Positions 1-7,847 of a stretch of DNA of 58,004 nucleotides are shown here, piece after piece; positions within the stretch are counted from its first letter, which is position 1; each line of letters opens with the position of its first letter. The notes under the pieces were generated by a model that ran no database searches, was not told the origin of the DNA, and saw only the letters and a program-made list of their open reading frames with translations. The position numbers and the translations under genes were made by a program. This DNA comes from an uncultured Porphyromonadaceae bacterium (GTDB taxonomy: Bacteria > Bacteroidota > Bacteroidia > Bacteroidales > Muribaculaceae), in assembly GCA_947177685.1 (NCBI GenBank), contig CAMWVE010000016.1, positions 1 to 58,004 of the forward strand, given 5' to 3'.

Positions 1-139
1 ATGAACGTCGCCCGAAGGGCGGTGCATGCTGCGACAGCACTTTGATATCCGCAAATGTAGCAAATATTCGCGGATTATCAAAGAATGAACGTCGCCCGAA
101 GGGCGGTGCATGCTGCGACAGCACTTTGATATCCGCAAA
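1..139. repeat. 55-bp perfect direct repeat with hairpins (REP-like)
   Basis: Two identical 55-bp copies lie at 1-55 and 85-139, with a period of 84 bp. Each begins ATGAACGTCGCCCGAAGGGC and ends TTTGATATCCGCAAA. Within a copy, GCCC-GAA-GGGC forms a small hairpin. Between the copies, CTTTGATATCCGC (42 onward) and GCGGATTATCAAAG (71 onward) form an imperfect inverted repeat. No reading frame is supported. The element sits downstream of the minus-strand TPM gene and runs off the window edge, so more copies may exist to the left. Confidence 0.85.
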
Positions 140-216
140 ATTACAAAAAATAGAGGGCGAAGTCAAGAGATAGAGGGTTGAAAATGACAAACCATTGCAA
201 AATTTGCATGGTTTAA

Positions 217-324
217 TGTTCCATAGAAGGAACAATTTACTAAATTAAACCATCAAAGGAACAAAATCGAAAATTGTTCCCTACAAGGAACAAAATGTCA
301 GATTGTTCCTCCGAAGGAACAATC
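217..324. repeat. Three tandem TGTTCC/GGAACA hairpins
   Basis: Three successive inverted repeats share the same arms: 217-222/229-234, 274-280/287-293 and 301-310/315-324. The last is a perfect 10-bp stem with a CCGA loop. One isolated GGAACA half-site lies at 258-263. They occupy the 3' flank of the TPM gene (minus strand) and could terminate its transcript, but the lack of a clean U-tract and the repetition suggest a repeat element or protein-binding array instead. The rest of 140-373 shows no gene. Confidence 0.6.
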
Positions 325-373
325 GCAATTTTTCAAACACAGATAAAGTACTGATTAAGTAGTGCTTACGCTC

Positions 374-1636
374 CTACCATCTGCCGCCGGATCCGCCACC
401 ACCGGAAAATCCGCCGCCGAAGGAGCCGCCTGAAAAACCTCCGCCGCCACCGAAGCCTCTGCCTCCTCCGCCACCCACAACAACAATGGGTGCCTTGCGC
501 GGAATGTGGTAGGTGGTGTAGTCATCGTTGCCGCAATGTTCGCAATGATAGTGTCGCTGTCCCTGACCTTGACGGTATGTGGTTGACGGCACAATCACGC
601 GGTCGCTGACCAGATGCCTGGCACGCGCACCGCAATTCGGACAGCGCGTATAACTGCTGTTTATACCGGGAAACTCGCGCGTAACCACCGATCCGTCAGA
701 GGGGCAGCGCCACACGTCATAATCAGCCGAACCGAGGCGTTGCTCTGTCTGCTGAACCGGTGTCAGATATCCGAAACCTTGCGGCTTGTCAAGTCGCTGC
801 ATGGGGGTGGAACATCCGGAACATGCCGGGGGAGTGTCACGCAGATTTTTCAGCCGTCCACGCAGAAAAAGGTAAGCAAGCAGCGGTATTCCCAACCCGA
901 AAAAGGATGTGCCGAGCGCGGCTGCACGCAGGTTCAGCGTTGACTGATATAATTTAGGGAGTGCGGTCACGCCATATTTCCGGCGCTTACGGTAATAGAG
1001 GAATATCAGCAGAAATGCCATCGCACCGCCAAAAACAGCACTCAAGGCAAGGAGCGACAGCAGTTCCATCTTGTCGGCGGCAGCCTCGCGCTGCTGACGC
1101 TTGGTTTCATAGTTCGCGAGCAGTTCGGCAGCCGCATCAGGCTTGGTTATCACCGAATGAATGGCACGGATTCCTTCAGTCATAGCGCTGTCAGTCAGCC
1201 CGTCGCGGAAATACGGATTCATGATTTCACGGCGTATGCGTCCTGCCGTGATGTCAGGCAGAACACCTTCGGCGCCATAACCGGTGCGGATAATGCAGTA
1301 GTTCTCATCCATCACAACCAACACCAGCACACCGTTGTTGCTCTCCTGCTTGCCAATGCGCCAGTCGTTGAACAGGGCTGTGGCAAACTGCTCGGGTTCG
1401 GCATCGTCGATGGAGTTGACAATGACCACGGCAAGCTCCGAGCTTGTTCGCGAACGCAAATCGGCAGCGAGCGAGTCGATTACGGCATGTGCGCGGGGCG
1501 AGAGGATATTGTCAGGGTCGGAGGTATAGCGACGTGAGTCGGTCAGATGCACGTTTGGTATCTCCTTGACCGTGTAAGCCTGCACGCCGACAGCGAGCAG
1601 CAACAGGAAGAATAATATCAGGACACGTCTGATCAT
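374..1636 (-). CDS. TPM-domain (YgcG-like) membrane protein with Gly-rich tail
   Basis: This 420-aa protein starts with a signal peptide (residues 1-20). A TPM domain follows (about 35-165), recognised by the PDNILS...ELAVVIVNS core and the RTGYGAEGVLPD segment. Two hydrophobic helices lie at about 190-215 and 238-259. Beyond them is a cysteine region (C272/C275, C311, C332/C335, C365/C368) that looks like zinc ribbons, and then a glycine/serine-rich C-terminus ending GGSGGRW. TPM proteins are membrane-associated. Some have phosphatase activity and others work in photosystem or respiratory assembly, so the function here is unknown. The start codon overlaps the dgt stop in an ATGA, implying translational coupling with dgt-hflX. 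Confidence 0.85.
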   Translation of the reverse strand: MIRRVLILFFLLLLAVGVQAYTVKEIPNVHLTDSRRYTSDPDNILSPRAHAVIDSLAADLRSRTSSELAVVIVNSIDDAEPEQFATALFNDWRIGKQESNNGVLVLVVMDENYCIIRTGYGAEGVLPDITAGRIRREIMNPYFRDGLTDSAMTEGIRAIHSVITKPDAAAELLANYETKRQQREAAADKMELLSLLALSAVFGGAMAFLLIFLYYRKRRKYGVTALPKLYQSTLNLRAAALGTSFFGLGIPLLAYLFLRGRLKNLRDTPPACSGCSTPMQRLDKPQGFGYLTPVQQTEQRLGSADYDVWRCPSDGSVVTREFPGINSSYTRCPNCGARARHLVSDRVIVPSTTYRQGQGQRHYHCEHCGNDDYTTYHIPRKAPIVVVGGGGGRGFGGGGGFSGGSFGGGFSGGGGSGGRW

Positions 1637-2982
1637 ACGGCGGGAAGGCTCATGCCGTTGAGTTTTCGGTAGAGGTCGAGCGCATAGACATCCGTCATGG
1701 ACGAGATGTGGTCTACGACAGCCTGAATTTTGCCGAAGAGCGTGGGTGCGTCGACATCATATTGCTCCGGTACGCGCGCAAGCAGCAGCCGCGAGTAGTT
1801 CTGATCGGGGAAACGGACTGCATGAACCAGCTTCTCAAGCAGGAAGGTGATGATGCGGTTACCTGCCAATTCAATGTCGACTACATCGCCGGCGCAGTAG
1901 ATTTTTTTGCATGACACCTCGTTGCATCGGGCGTAGCCGCTCCGCTGCGGTTCCGGGATGTGGCTGAGCAGCGGTCCCTCGAAGGTACCTGACAAAATGG
2001 CATCCTCATTGTCTACAAACACCTTGGCAGCTGCGTAGACCAGTGTACCTATGCAGCACGAGCGCAGATAGGCAATCTGTTCGTTGGGGTCGGAGACCAT
2101 AGCCATAACCTTTTCACTGTGAGCCTGTTGTTCAGGTGTAAAGTAGCCCAACAGGAGATCCTTGACAGTGTCGGTGGGTATGATTTTCAGTTTGTGGGCA
2201 TCCTCTATGTCCATTATTTCATAACAGATGTCGTCGGCTGCTTCAACAATGTAGACCAGCGGGTGGCGCGCATAGCGCACCGGCTCGCCCTCTGCCGACA
2301 GACGCAGTATGCCTAATTCCTCGGCGATACGGTTGTATGATTCCACTTCGGTGCTGAAAAATCCGAACTTGTTTTTGCGAGCCACGGTTGACTCAAAGGG
2401 ATATTTCACTATCGACGCCAGCGTGGAATAGGTCATGGCGAAACCGCCGTTGCGGCGTCCGCGGAAACTGTGGGTCAGCTGTCGGAACGCATTTGCGTTA
2501 CCCTCGAATTTTGTCAGGTCGTTCCACTGCTTTTCATTAAATTCGGAGCGCAGCTCATTCCCGGCACCTTCCGAAAAGAATGTCGCGATAGCCTTTTCTC
2601 CGGAATGACCGAAGGGGGGATTGCCGAGGTCGTGTGCCAGACATGCAGCTGCCACAATGTCGCCGATTTCGCCGAGTTTGGCTACTACTTCGGGCTGCGA
2701 AGCATATTTGCGGCTCAATTCGCGAGCCACGGTGGTGGCTATGGAACGACCGCAACACGACACTTCCAGACTGTGGGTCAAACGATTATGCACAAAGATG
2801 CTGCCGGGCAACGGAAACACCTGAGTCTTGTTCTGGAGGCGGCGGAAAGGCGACGAGAACACCAGTCGGTCATAGTCGCGCTGGAAGTCGCTGCGCATCT
2901 CGCCCCGTTTCGGGTCATGATATGACTCCAACCCGAAGCGCTTGTCGCTGATGAGCCGCTCCCATTTCATTTTATTCTCCAT
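1633..2982 (-). CDS. dgt: Deoxyguanosinetriphosphate triphosphohydrolase
   Basis: This HD-superfamily dNTPase (449 aa) would hydrolyse dGTP to deoxyguanosine and triphosphate and so help set dNTP pools. The N-terminus has the family's YDRLVFSSPFRRLQNKTQVFP block, HNRLTHSLEV (H65, H70) and the metal-binding HD pair in AHDLGNPPFGHSGE (H117, D118). Further family segments include a downstream EAADDICYEIMDIED motif. Two starts are possible: M1 at 2982, inside the end of hflX, or M5 at 2970, just past the hflX stop. I kept the longer form. It is coupled to hflX upstream and to the TPM gene downstream. Confidence 0.93.
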   Translation of the reverse strand: MENKMKWERLISDKRFGLESYHDPKRGEMRSDFQRDYDRLVFSSPFRRLQNKTQVFPLPGSIFVHNRLTHSLEVSCCGRSIATTVARELSRKYASQPEVVAKLGEIGDIVAAACLAHDLGNPPFGHSGEKAIATFFSEGAGNELRSEFNEKQWNDLTKFEGNANAFRQLTHSFRGRRNGGFAMTYSTLASIVKYPFESTVARKNKFGFFSTEVESYNRIAEELGILRLSAEGEPVRYARHPLVYIVEAADDICYEIMDIEDAHKLKIIPTDTVKDLLLGYFTPEQQAHSEKVMAMVSDPNEQIAYLRSCCIGTLVYAAAKVFVDNEDAILSGTFEGPLLSHIPEPQRSGYARCNEVSCKKIYCAGDVVDIELAGNRIITFLLEKLVHAVRFPDQNYSRLLLARVPEQYDVDAPTLFGKIQAVVDHISSMTDVYALDLYRKLNGMSLPAV

Positions 2983-4204
2983 CGGTCAGTGGTTCAGTGG
3001 GTTCCACATCATCATATTTCTGGAAAAGGAAATCATTGTAGGGGAAGCGGGTCAGGTGTATTTCCTTCGCTTTCTCATAGAGTTTCTGCTTGAGTTCGTC
3101 GATGTTCTGACCGGTTTTCGCCGATATGAACACGCAGTCATCGCCCATACGCGACATCCATGTGGCTTTCAGCTCCTCAAGCGGTATGTTTTCGCGGGTG
3201 CGCGGAGTCAGGTCATCCTCATCCTTGGGGGTGTGGCGGAAAGCGTCGATTTTGTTGAACACCATTATCATAGGTTTGTCACCGGCATCGCATACCTCAC
3301 GGAGCGTGTTGTTCACCACCTCTATCTGCTCCTCGAACTGCGGATGACTGATGTCGACCACATGTAGCAGCAGGTCGGCGTCGCGCACCTCATCGAGTGT
3401 CGACTTGAACGAGTCCACCAGATGATGCGGCAGTTTGCGGATGAACCCCACGGTGTCTGTCAGCAGGAACGGCAGATTGTCGATGATGACCTTGCGGACA
3501 GTGGTGTCGAGTGTGGCGAACAGCTTGTTCTCGGCAAACACATCACTCTTGCTCAGCAGGTTCATGATGGTGGATTTGCCCACGTTGGTGTAGCCCACCA
3601 GTGCCACACGGGTCAGCTTGCCTCGGTTCTTGCGCTGCATCGATTTCTGGCGGTCAATGGAGCGCAACTCCTCTTTCAACCGCGAAATCTTGTCGAGGAT
3701 TATTCGGCGGTCGGTTTCTATCTGTGTTTCACCCGGACCACGCATACCAATACCGCCTCGCTGACGTTCAAGGTGGGTCCACATTCGGGTCAGTCGGGGC
3801 AGAAGATACTGATACTGTGCCAGTTCCACCTGCGCCTTTGCATTAGCTGTCTGCGCCCGTCGTGCGAAGATATCCAGAATCAGACTCGTGCGGTCAAGGA
3901 TTTTGGTCTGCAGTTCGCGCTCAATGTTGAGCACCTGCTTCGAGGTCAGATCATCGTCGAAAATGACCATCTGTATGTCGTTATCCTGCACAAACTGCTT
4001 GATTTCCTCAAGCTTGCCTTTACCTACATAAGTGCGCGAATTGGGGCTGTCGGCACGCTGGAGAAATTTCTTTACGGTTTCCGCGCCGGCAGTGTCAGCC
4101 AGAAACGCCAGCTCATCGAGATACTCGTTGGCTTTCGTTTCATTCTGTTGTGGGGTTATCAGCCCCACCAATACTGCCCTTTCGGGAGCTTCATTATCTA
4201 TCAT
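2972..4204 (-). CDS. hflX: Ribosome-associated GTPase HflX
   Basis: This 410-aa TRAFAC GTPase belongs to the HflX family, which binds the 50S subunit and splits stalled or heat-damaged ribosomes. Residues 50-100 carry the glycine-rich VGKGKLEEI region of the N-terminal domain. The family signature GPGETQIETDRR lies at about 156-167. The G domain has the P-loop GYTNVGKST (204-212), DTVGFIRKLP (G3, from 250), NKID (G4, about 319-322) and SAK (G5). Length is normal for the family. It reads into dgt with an 11-bp overlap. A 54-bp gap separates it from argC upstream, so it may be partly co-transcribed with the arginine genes. Confidence 0.95.
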   Translation of the reverse strand: MIDNEAPERAVLVGLITPQQNETKANEYLDELAFLADTAGAETVKKFLQRADSPNSRTYVGKGKLEEIKQFVQDNDIQMVIFDDDLTSKQVLNIERELQTKILDRTSLILDIFARRAQTANAKAQVELAQYQYLLPRLTRMWTHLERQRGGIGMRGPGETQIETDRRIILDKISRLKEELRSIDRQKSMQRKNRGKLTRVALVGYTNVGKSTIMNLLSKSDVFAENKLFATLDTTVRKVIIDNLPFLLTDTVGFIRKLPHHLVDSFKSTLDEVRDADLLLHVVDISHPQFEEQIEVVNNTLREVCDAGDKPMIMVFNKIDAFRHTPKDEDDLTPRTRENIPLEELKATWMSRMGDDCVFISAKTGQNIDELKQKLYEKAKEIHLTRFPYNDFLFQKYDDVEPTEPLTDGE

Positions 4205-4258
4205 AGTCGTTTCACATTATTAATATGGATAAACGTGTGCCGGCGCCGTTGGGTTCAA

Positions 4259-5233
4259 TCAAAAGGCTGAACCTTTCAGTTGCAGACCTATTTTCTCCGA
4301 GAGTCCGAACAGCAGGTTCATGTTGTGGACTGCCTGACCTGAGGCACCCTTGACCAGATTGTCGATTACCGAGGTAATCAGCAGCAGGTTACCCTCTTTC
4401 TGCAGGTGGATGATACACTTGTTGGTGTTGACCACATCCTTCAGGTCAGGCTCTTTGTCGGTGACGAAGGTGAAACTGTGGTCGTCGTAACACTCCTCGT
4501 AGCGCTGACGTATCTCCTCAAGCGGAGCATCGACCTCGGTGTAGATCACCGCCATGATGCCGCGCGAGAAGCATCCGCGCATAGGAATGAAAAGTGCCTC
4601 GCCGTCATATCCGGGCTGCAGTCCGCGCAGGGTCTGCATGATTTCAGCCAGATGCTGATGACGGAAAGGTTTGTAGATGCTTACGTTGTCGTTGCGCCAT
4701 GAATAATGGGTGGTGGCTGACGGCTTTACTCCCGCACCTGTGCTTCCGGTGATGGCAGTTATGTGGATGTCGCCCTTGAGCATGCCGTTTTTGGCAAGCG
4801 GCAGCAGCGCTAACTGAATGGCAGTGGCGAAACATCCGGGATTAGCCACATGACGGGCACCTCGCACCATCCGCTTGCGGTTCAGCTCCGGCAGTCCGTA
4901 GACAAAGTCATGGGTGCCGTCCTCGATGCGGTAATCCGCCGAGAGGTCCACAATGCGCAGTGTCTCAGGGAGATTTGTCTCACCCTCAAGGAAACTGCGT
5001 GTCTTGCCGTGAGGTGTGCAGCAGAACAGCACGTCGATGGCATCCCAGTCGGTGCGGTCGGTGAAACGCAGGTCGGTGTCCCCGATAAGCCCCTGATGCA
5101 CCGCGGTCACAGGGTTACCCGCATTACTTTCCGAGTGAACCCACACCACCTCCACGTCGGGGTGATGAAGCAGAAGTCTGAGAAGTTCTCCGGCGGTGTA
5201 GCCTGCCCCGCCAATTATTCCGGCTCTAATCAT
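4259..5233 (-). CDS. argC: N-acyl-gamma-glutamyl-phosphate reductase
   Basis: This 324-aa enzyme catalyses the NADPH-dependent reduction of N-acyl-glutamyl phosphate to the semialdehyde in arginine synthesis. The nucleotide-binding GGAGYTAGELLRLLLHHP motif is at residues 8-25. The catalytic cysteine is C134 in NPGCFATA, and the GSTGAG segment follows. Its ATG overlaps the argG stop as ATGA. In Bacteroides the pathway is known to use N-succinyl rather than N-acetyl intermediates; this sequence alone does not decide which acyl group is used here. argB, argD and the transcarbamylase are not in the window. Confidence 0.95.
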   Translation of the reverse strand: MIRAGIIGGAGYTAGELLRLLLHHPDVEVVWVHSESNAGNPVTAVHQGLIGDTDLRFTDRTDWDAIDVLFCCTPHGKTRSFLEGETNLPETLRIVDLSADYRIEDGTHDFVYGLPELNRKRMVRGARHVANPGCFATAIQLALLPLAKNGMLKGDIHITAITGSTGAGVKPSATTHYSWRNDNVSIYKPFRHQHLAEIMQTLRGLQPGYDGEALFIPMRGCFSRGIMAVIYTEVDAPLEEIRQRYEECYDDHSFTFVTDKEPDLKDVVNTNKCIIHLQKEGNLLLITSVIDNLVKGASGQAVHNMNLLFGLSEKIGLQLKGSAF

Positions 5234-6441
5234 AAGTCGCTTTTGTTATTCTTGGTCTGGATATTATGGTAAATGGTCATCTGGTTACCCAGAATCTTGG
5301 TGAATCCTTTGACATCGTCGGCAGTCCATGCGTTGCTCTGCTCGCCATATTCGCCGAAGTTTGTTTTCATCAGGTCGAAGTCGCTTTCCACGCCCACGAG
5401 CACATAGCGGTAAGGAGCGAGGTCCACTATCACACGACCGGTGACATTACGCTGTGACTCAGCCAAATATGCCTCGATGTCGCGCATAACCGGCTCCAGA
5501 TACTGTGCCTCATGAAGGAACATGCCGTACCATGTGCCGAGCTGCTCTTTCCAATACTGCTGCCACTTGGTCAGAGTGTGCTTCTCCAGCATCTTGTGTG
5601 CAGCTATGATGAGCATGGGCGCACCTGCCTCGAAGCCTACTCGACCCTTGATGCCAATGATGGTGTCGCCGATGTGCATGTCACGACCCAAGGCGTAGGG
5701 AGCCACCACTTTTTCCAGATGCTGGATTGCTGCCACGCGATCCTCGAAGCGTTCGCCGTTTACTGCCACAAGTTCACCTTTCTCGAAGTCAAGGGTAATG
5801 GTCTTGTTTTCGGTGGCTGTCATCTGGGTGGGATAAGCCTCCTCCGGCAGTGTCTTGTTGCTTTTCAGCGTCTCTTTGCCACCGATGCTCGTTCCCCACA
5901 GACCCTTGTTGATGGAGTATTCAAGTTTCTTGAAATCAGCCTTGAAGCCATGTTTGCGCAGGTATTCTATCTCGTACTCGCGGGTCAGGTTCATGTCGCG
6001 GGTGGGTGTGATAATCTCGATTTCCGGAGCGAGAATACGGAAAGTCATGTCGAAGCGCACCTGATCGTTACCGGCGCCTGTGCTGCCGTGAGCCACGGCG
6101 TCCGCACCGATCTCCTTCGCATAGTTGATGATGGCTATGGCTTGGAAAATACGTTCGGAGCTTACCGAAATGGGATATGTGCCGTTGCGGAGCACGTTGC
6201 CGAAAATCATGTAACGGATACTTTTCTCATAATATTCGCGGGTGATGTCGAGCGTAGCATGCTGCCGGGCACCCAATTCCAGCGCACGGCGTTCAATTTC
6301 CTTCAGTTCTTCAGGTGAGAAACCGCCGGTGTTGGCTATGGCAGTGTAAACCTCATAGCCACATTCCTCGGTCAGATATTTTACTGCGAAAGAGGTGTCG
6401 AGTCCGCCACTGTAGGCAAGGACAACTTTCTTTTTGTTCAT
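5230..6441 (-). CDS. argG: Argininosuccinate synthase
   Basis: This enzyme ligates citrulline and aspartate with ATP, the penultimate step of arginine synthesis. The ATP-binding PP-loop AYSGGLDTS sits at residues 9-17. Other family blocks are AHGSTGAGNDQVRF and YSINKGLWGTSIGG. I chose the ATG at 6441 (MNKKKVVLAYSGG), giving 403 aa. The frame is open further upstream to 6498, including an ATG at 6471, but those starts would lie inside or immediately behind the GNAT gene and add a low-complexity Thr/Asn/Lys tail not expected in the family. It is second to last in the argR-GNAT-argG-argC unit. Confidence 0.95.
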   Translation of the reverse strand: MNKKKVVLAYSGGLDTSFAVKYLTEECGYEVYTAIANTGGFSPEELKEIERRALELGARQHATLDITREYYEKSIRYMIFGNVLRNGTYPISVSSERIFQAIAIINYAKEIGADAVAHGSTGAGNDQVRFDMTFRILAPEIEIITPTRDMNLTREYEIEYLRKHGFKADFKKLEYSINKGLWGTSIGGKETLKSNKTLPEEAYPTQMTATENKTITLDFEKGELVAVNGERFEDRVAAIQHLEKVVAPYALGRDMHIGDTIIGIKGRVGFEAGAPMLIIAAHKMLEKHTLTKWQQYWKEQLGTWYGMFLHEAQYLEPVMRDIEAYLAESQRNVTGRVIVDLAPYRYVLVGVESDFDLMKTNFGEYGEQSNAWTADDVKGFTKILGNQMTIYHNIQTKNNKSDL

Positions 6442-6457
6442 GACTGTATTCGTTGTT

Positions 6458-7024
6458 TTATTTGTTTTCATTATGATGATACTCCTCTGCCGGGTCATAT
6501 AACAACCCTACGCAGAGACATTTGTGACCGCCGTTGCGCTGCAGGATGTCGTAGTTGACGCAGCTTTCACATCCGCGCCAGAACGCTTCGTCGCTGGTCA
6601 GCTCGTCAAAGGTCACCGGTCTGTAGCCAAGTTCAAAATTCATTTTCATCACCGCGGCGCCGGTGGTCAGCGAAAAAATCTTTGCCTGCGGATATTTCTC
6701 ACGCGACAGGTGAAAGATGCGCTCCTTGATGCGCTTGGCAAGACCTATGCCACGATAGTCGTCAGCCACAATAAGTCCGGAGTTTGCTACGAAAGCACGC
6801 TCGCTCCATGACTCTATGTAGCTGAACCCCGCGAAGCGGTCGCCATGAAGCGCCACTACCGCCTTGTGTTCAAGCATTTTTTTGGTGACGTATTCCGGCG
6901 AGCGTTTGGCTATACCGGTGCCTCGCACCTTCGCCGCACGGTTGATCGTGTCCAGAATCTCGTCGACATACTTCACATGCGACTCATCGGCGACGATCAC
7001 GTCAATTTCATTAATATCAATCAT
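6458..7024 (-). CDS. GNAT acyltransferase, probable first step of arginine synthesis
   Basis: This 188-aa protein is a single GNAT domain. The acyl-CoA-binding region reads ANSGLIVADDYRGIGLAKRIKERIF, a variant of the R/Q-x-x-G-x-G/A loop, and LTTGAAVMKMNFELGYRPVTF is the typical end of the fold. It lies between argR and argG with overlaps or near-overlaps on both sides, so it most likely makes the N-acyl-glutamate (acetyl or succinyl) that starts the pathway. This differs from the kinase-like ArgA and the ArgJ route. The family call is firm; the substrate is inferred from position. Confidence 0.8.
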   Translation of the reverse strand: MIDINEIDVIVADESHVKYVDEILDTINRAAKVRGTGIAKRSPEYVTKKMLEHKAVVALHGDRFAGFSYIESWSERAFVANSGLIVADDYRGIGLAKRIKERIFHLSREKYPQAKIFSLTTGAAVMKMNFELGYRPVTFDELTSDEAFWRGCESCVNYDILQRNGGHKCLCVGLLYDPAEEYHHNENK

Positions 7025-7562
7025 TTTTTCGTACCTGTGGAGTTATTCCTGTTGTGTTTATTATGGTCGGTGGTATGAAAGTGGCAAGCAGCTCCATGAT
7101 CTGCCCTTTGTCAAGCGAGTCATCGATCACCATCATCACGGTGTCGCCGCCGGCAATGGTGCCTAAGATATACGGACTGCCTATGGAGTCTATCTCCACA
7201 GCCACCCCGGTGGCATGACCCGGTCGTGTTTTCAGCACTGCCATGTTGCGCGACACCGCTGCCGAAAGCAGTGTGTCGGCGAACATCTCTCGCTGTCCGG
7301 AAAGTATCGGGGGGAGTTCAAGCTGGGGTTCATCTGCCATGCGCGACTCACTCTGCAATCCCTCGGGAAGCACATAACCCGGCTTGCCGTCCTGATCGAA
7401 CCGGCGGGTGGCGCCAAGCATGCGCAAGTCGCGCGACAGCGTTGCCTGCGTCACACTGACCCCCTCGCTCTCAAGCAAGTCACGCAGCTGCTCCTGCGAT
7501 GTCACTTTCCCATCGCGTATCAGCCCCGTAATCAGCTCAATCCTGTCTTTTCTTCCGTTCAT
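7017..7562 (-). CDS. argR: Arginine repressor ArgR
   Basis: The N-terminal winged helix reads RIELITGLIRDGKVTSQEQLRDLL...VTQATLSRDLRMLGATR, the classic ArgR DNA-binding region. The C-terminal half has the arginine-binding and oligomerisation segments VLKTRPGHATGVAVEID and IGTIAGGDT-like residues (ILGTIAGGDTVMMV). I chose M at 7562 (MNGRKDR); an in-frame ATG at 7580 would add six residues. A longer than usual linker (residues about 70-95) joins the two domains, making the protein about 180 aa against roughly 150-155 for typical members. It overlaps the GNAT gene by 8 bp and heads the arginine operon, so autoregulation is likely. Confidence 0.93.
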   Translation of the reverse strand: MNGRKDRIELITGLIRDGKVTSQEQLRDLLESEGVSVTQATLSRDLRMLGATRRFDQDGKPGYVLPEGLQSESRMADEPQLELPPILSGQREMFADTLLSAAVSRNMAVLKTRPGHATGVAVEIDSIGSPYILGTIAGGDTVMMVIDDSLDKGQIMELLATFIPPTIINTTGITPQVRKND

Positions 7563-7619
7563 TCTGTCTGCTTTACACACTTCTTTTCGGACTGAATTTT
7601 AACAGCCCGAAATCACCCA

Positions 7620-7627
7620 CAAATTTA
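7620..7627 (-). promoter_or_regulatory. Candidate -7 box for argR operon
   Basis: TAAATTTG on the minus strand matches the Bacteroidota -7 consensus TAnnTTTG and lies about 58 nt before the argR start chosen here. No good TTTG -33 box is visible at 19-21 nt. The AT-rich stretch just upstream (7628-7665) is where ArgR operators would be expected, but I could not pick a convincing ARG box. Confidence 0.4.
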
Positions 7628-7745
7628 ATCAAAATATTTTAAATAATCAGTGATATACACCAAAAATCCGCAAAACCGTAAGCGGAATTTCCGATTTCCG
7701 AAGTGGTGTGTGAGATGAACGGACTTTTACACCCGGTTCAATACT

Positions 7746-7845
7746 TGCCATCGGGGACTACCCCCCAATATTTGCTAACGGGGGTTACCCCAAACATCTG
7801 CCATCGGGGACTAAACTCCCTCCCCCAATATTTGTCAACGCAGGG
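7746..7845. repeat. Intergenic repeat pair with CCCCCAATATTTG core
   Basis: Two related units lie between cinA and the argR promoter. TGCCATCGGGGACTA occurs at 7746-7760 and 7799-7813. CCCCCAATATTTG occurs at 7762-7774 and 7822-7834. C-runs and G-runs around the core can pair with each other. The same core recurs at 16370-16380 (inverted) and 53289-53300, so this is a dispersed repeat family. The remainder of 7628-7745 shows no gene. Confidence 0.7.
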
Positions 7846-7847
7846 AA

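Noticed and set aside
1-139. CRISPR-like repeat at the window start
   Set aside because: Only two 55-bp copies, themselves strongly folded, with a 29-bp gap that is partly the inverted complement of the repeat; no cas genes.
2119-2925. Long antisense ORFs across dgt, hflX and argG
   Set aside because: They run opposite well-conserved genes and have no recognisable domains; shadows of GC-rich codon bias.
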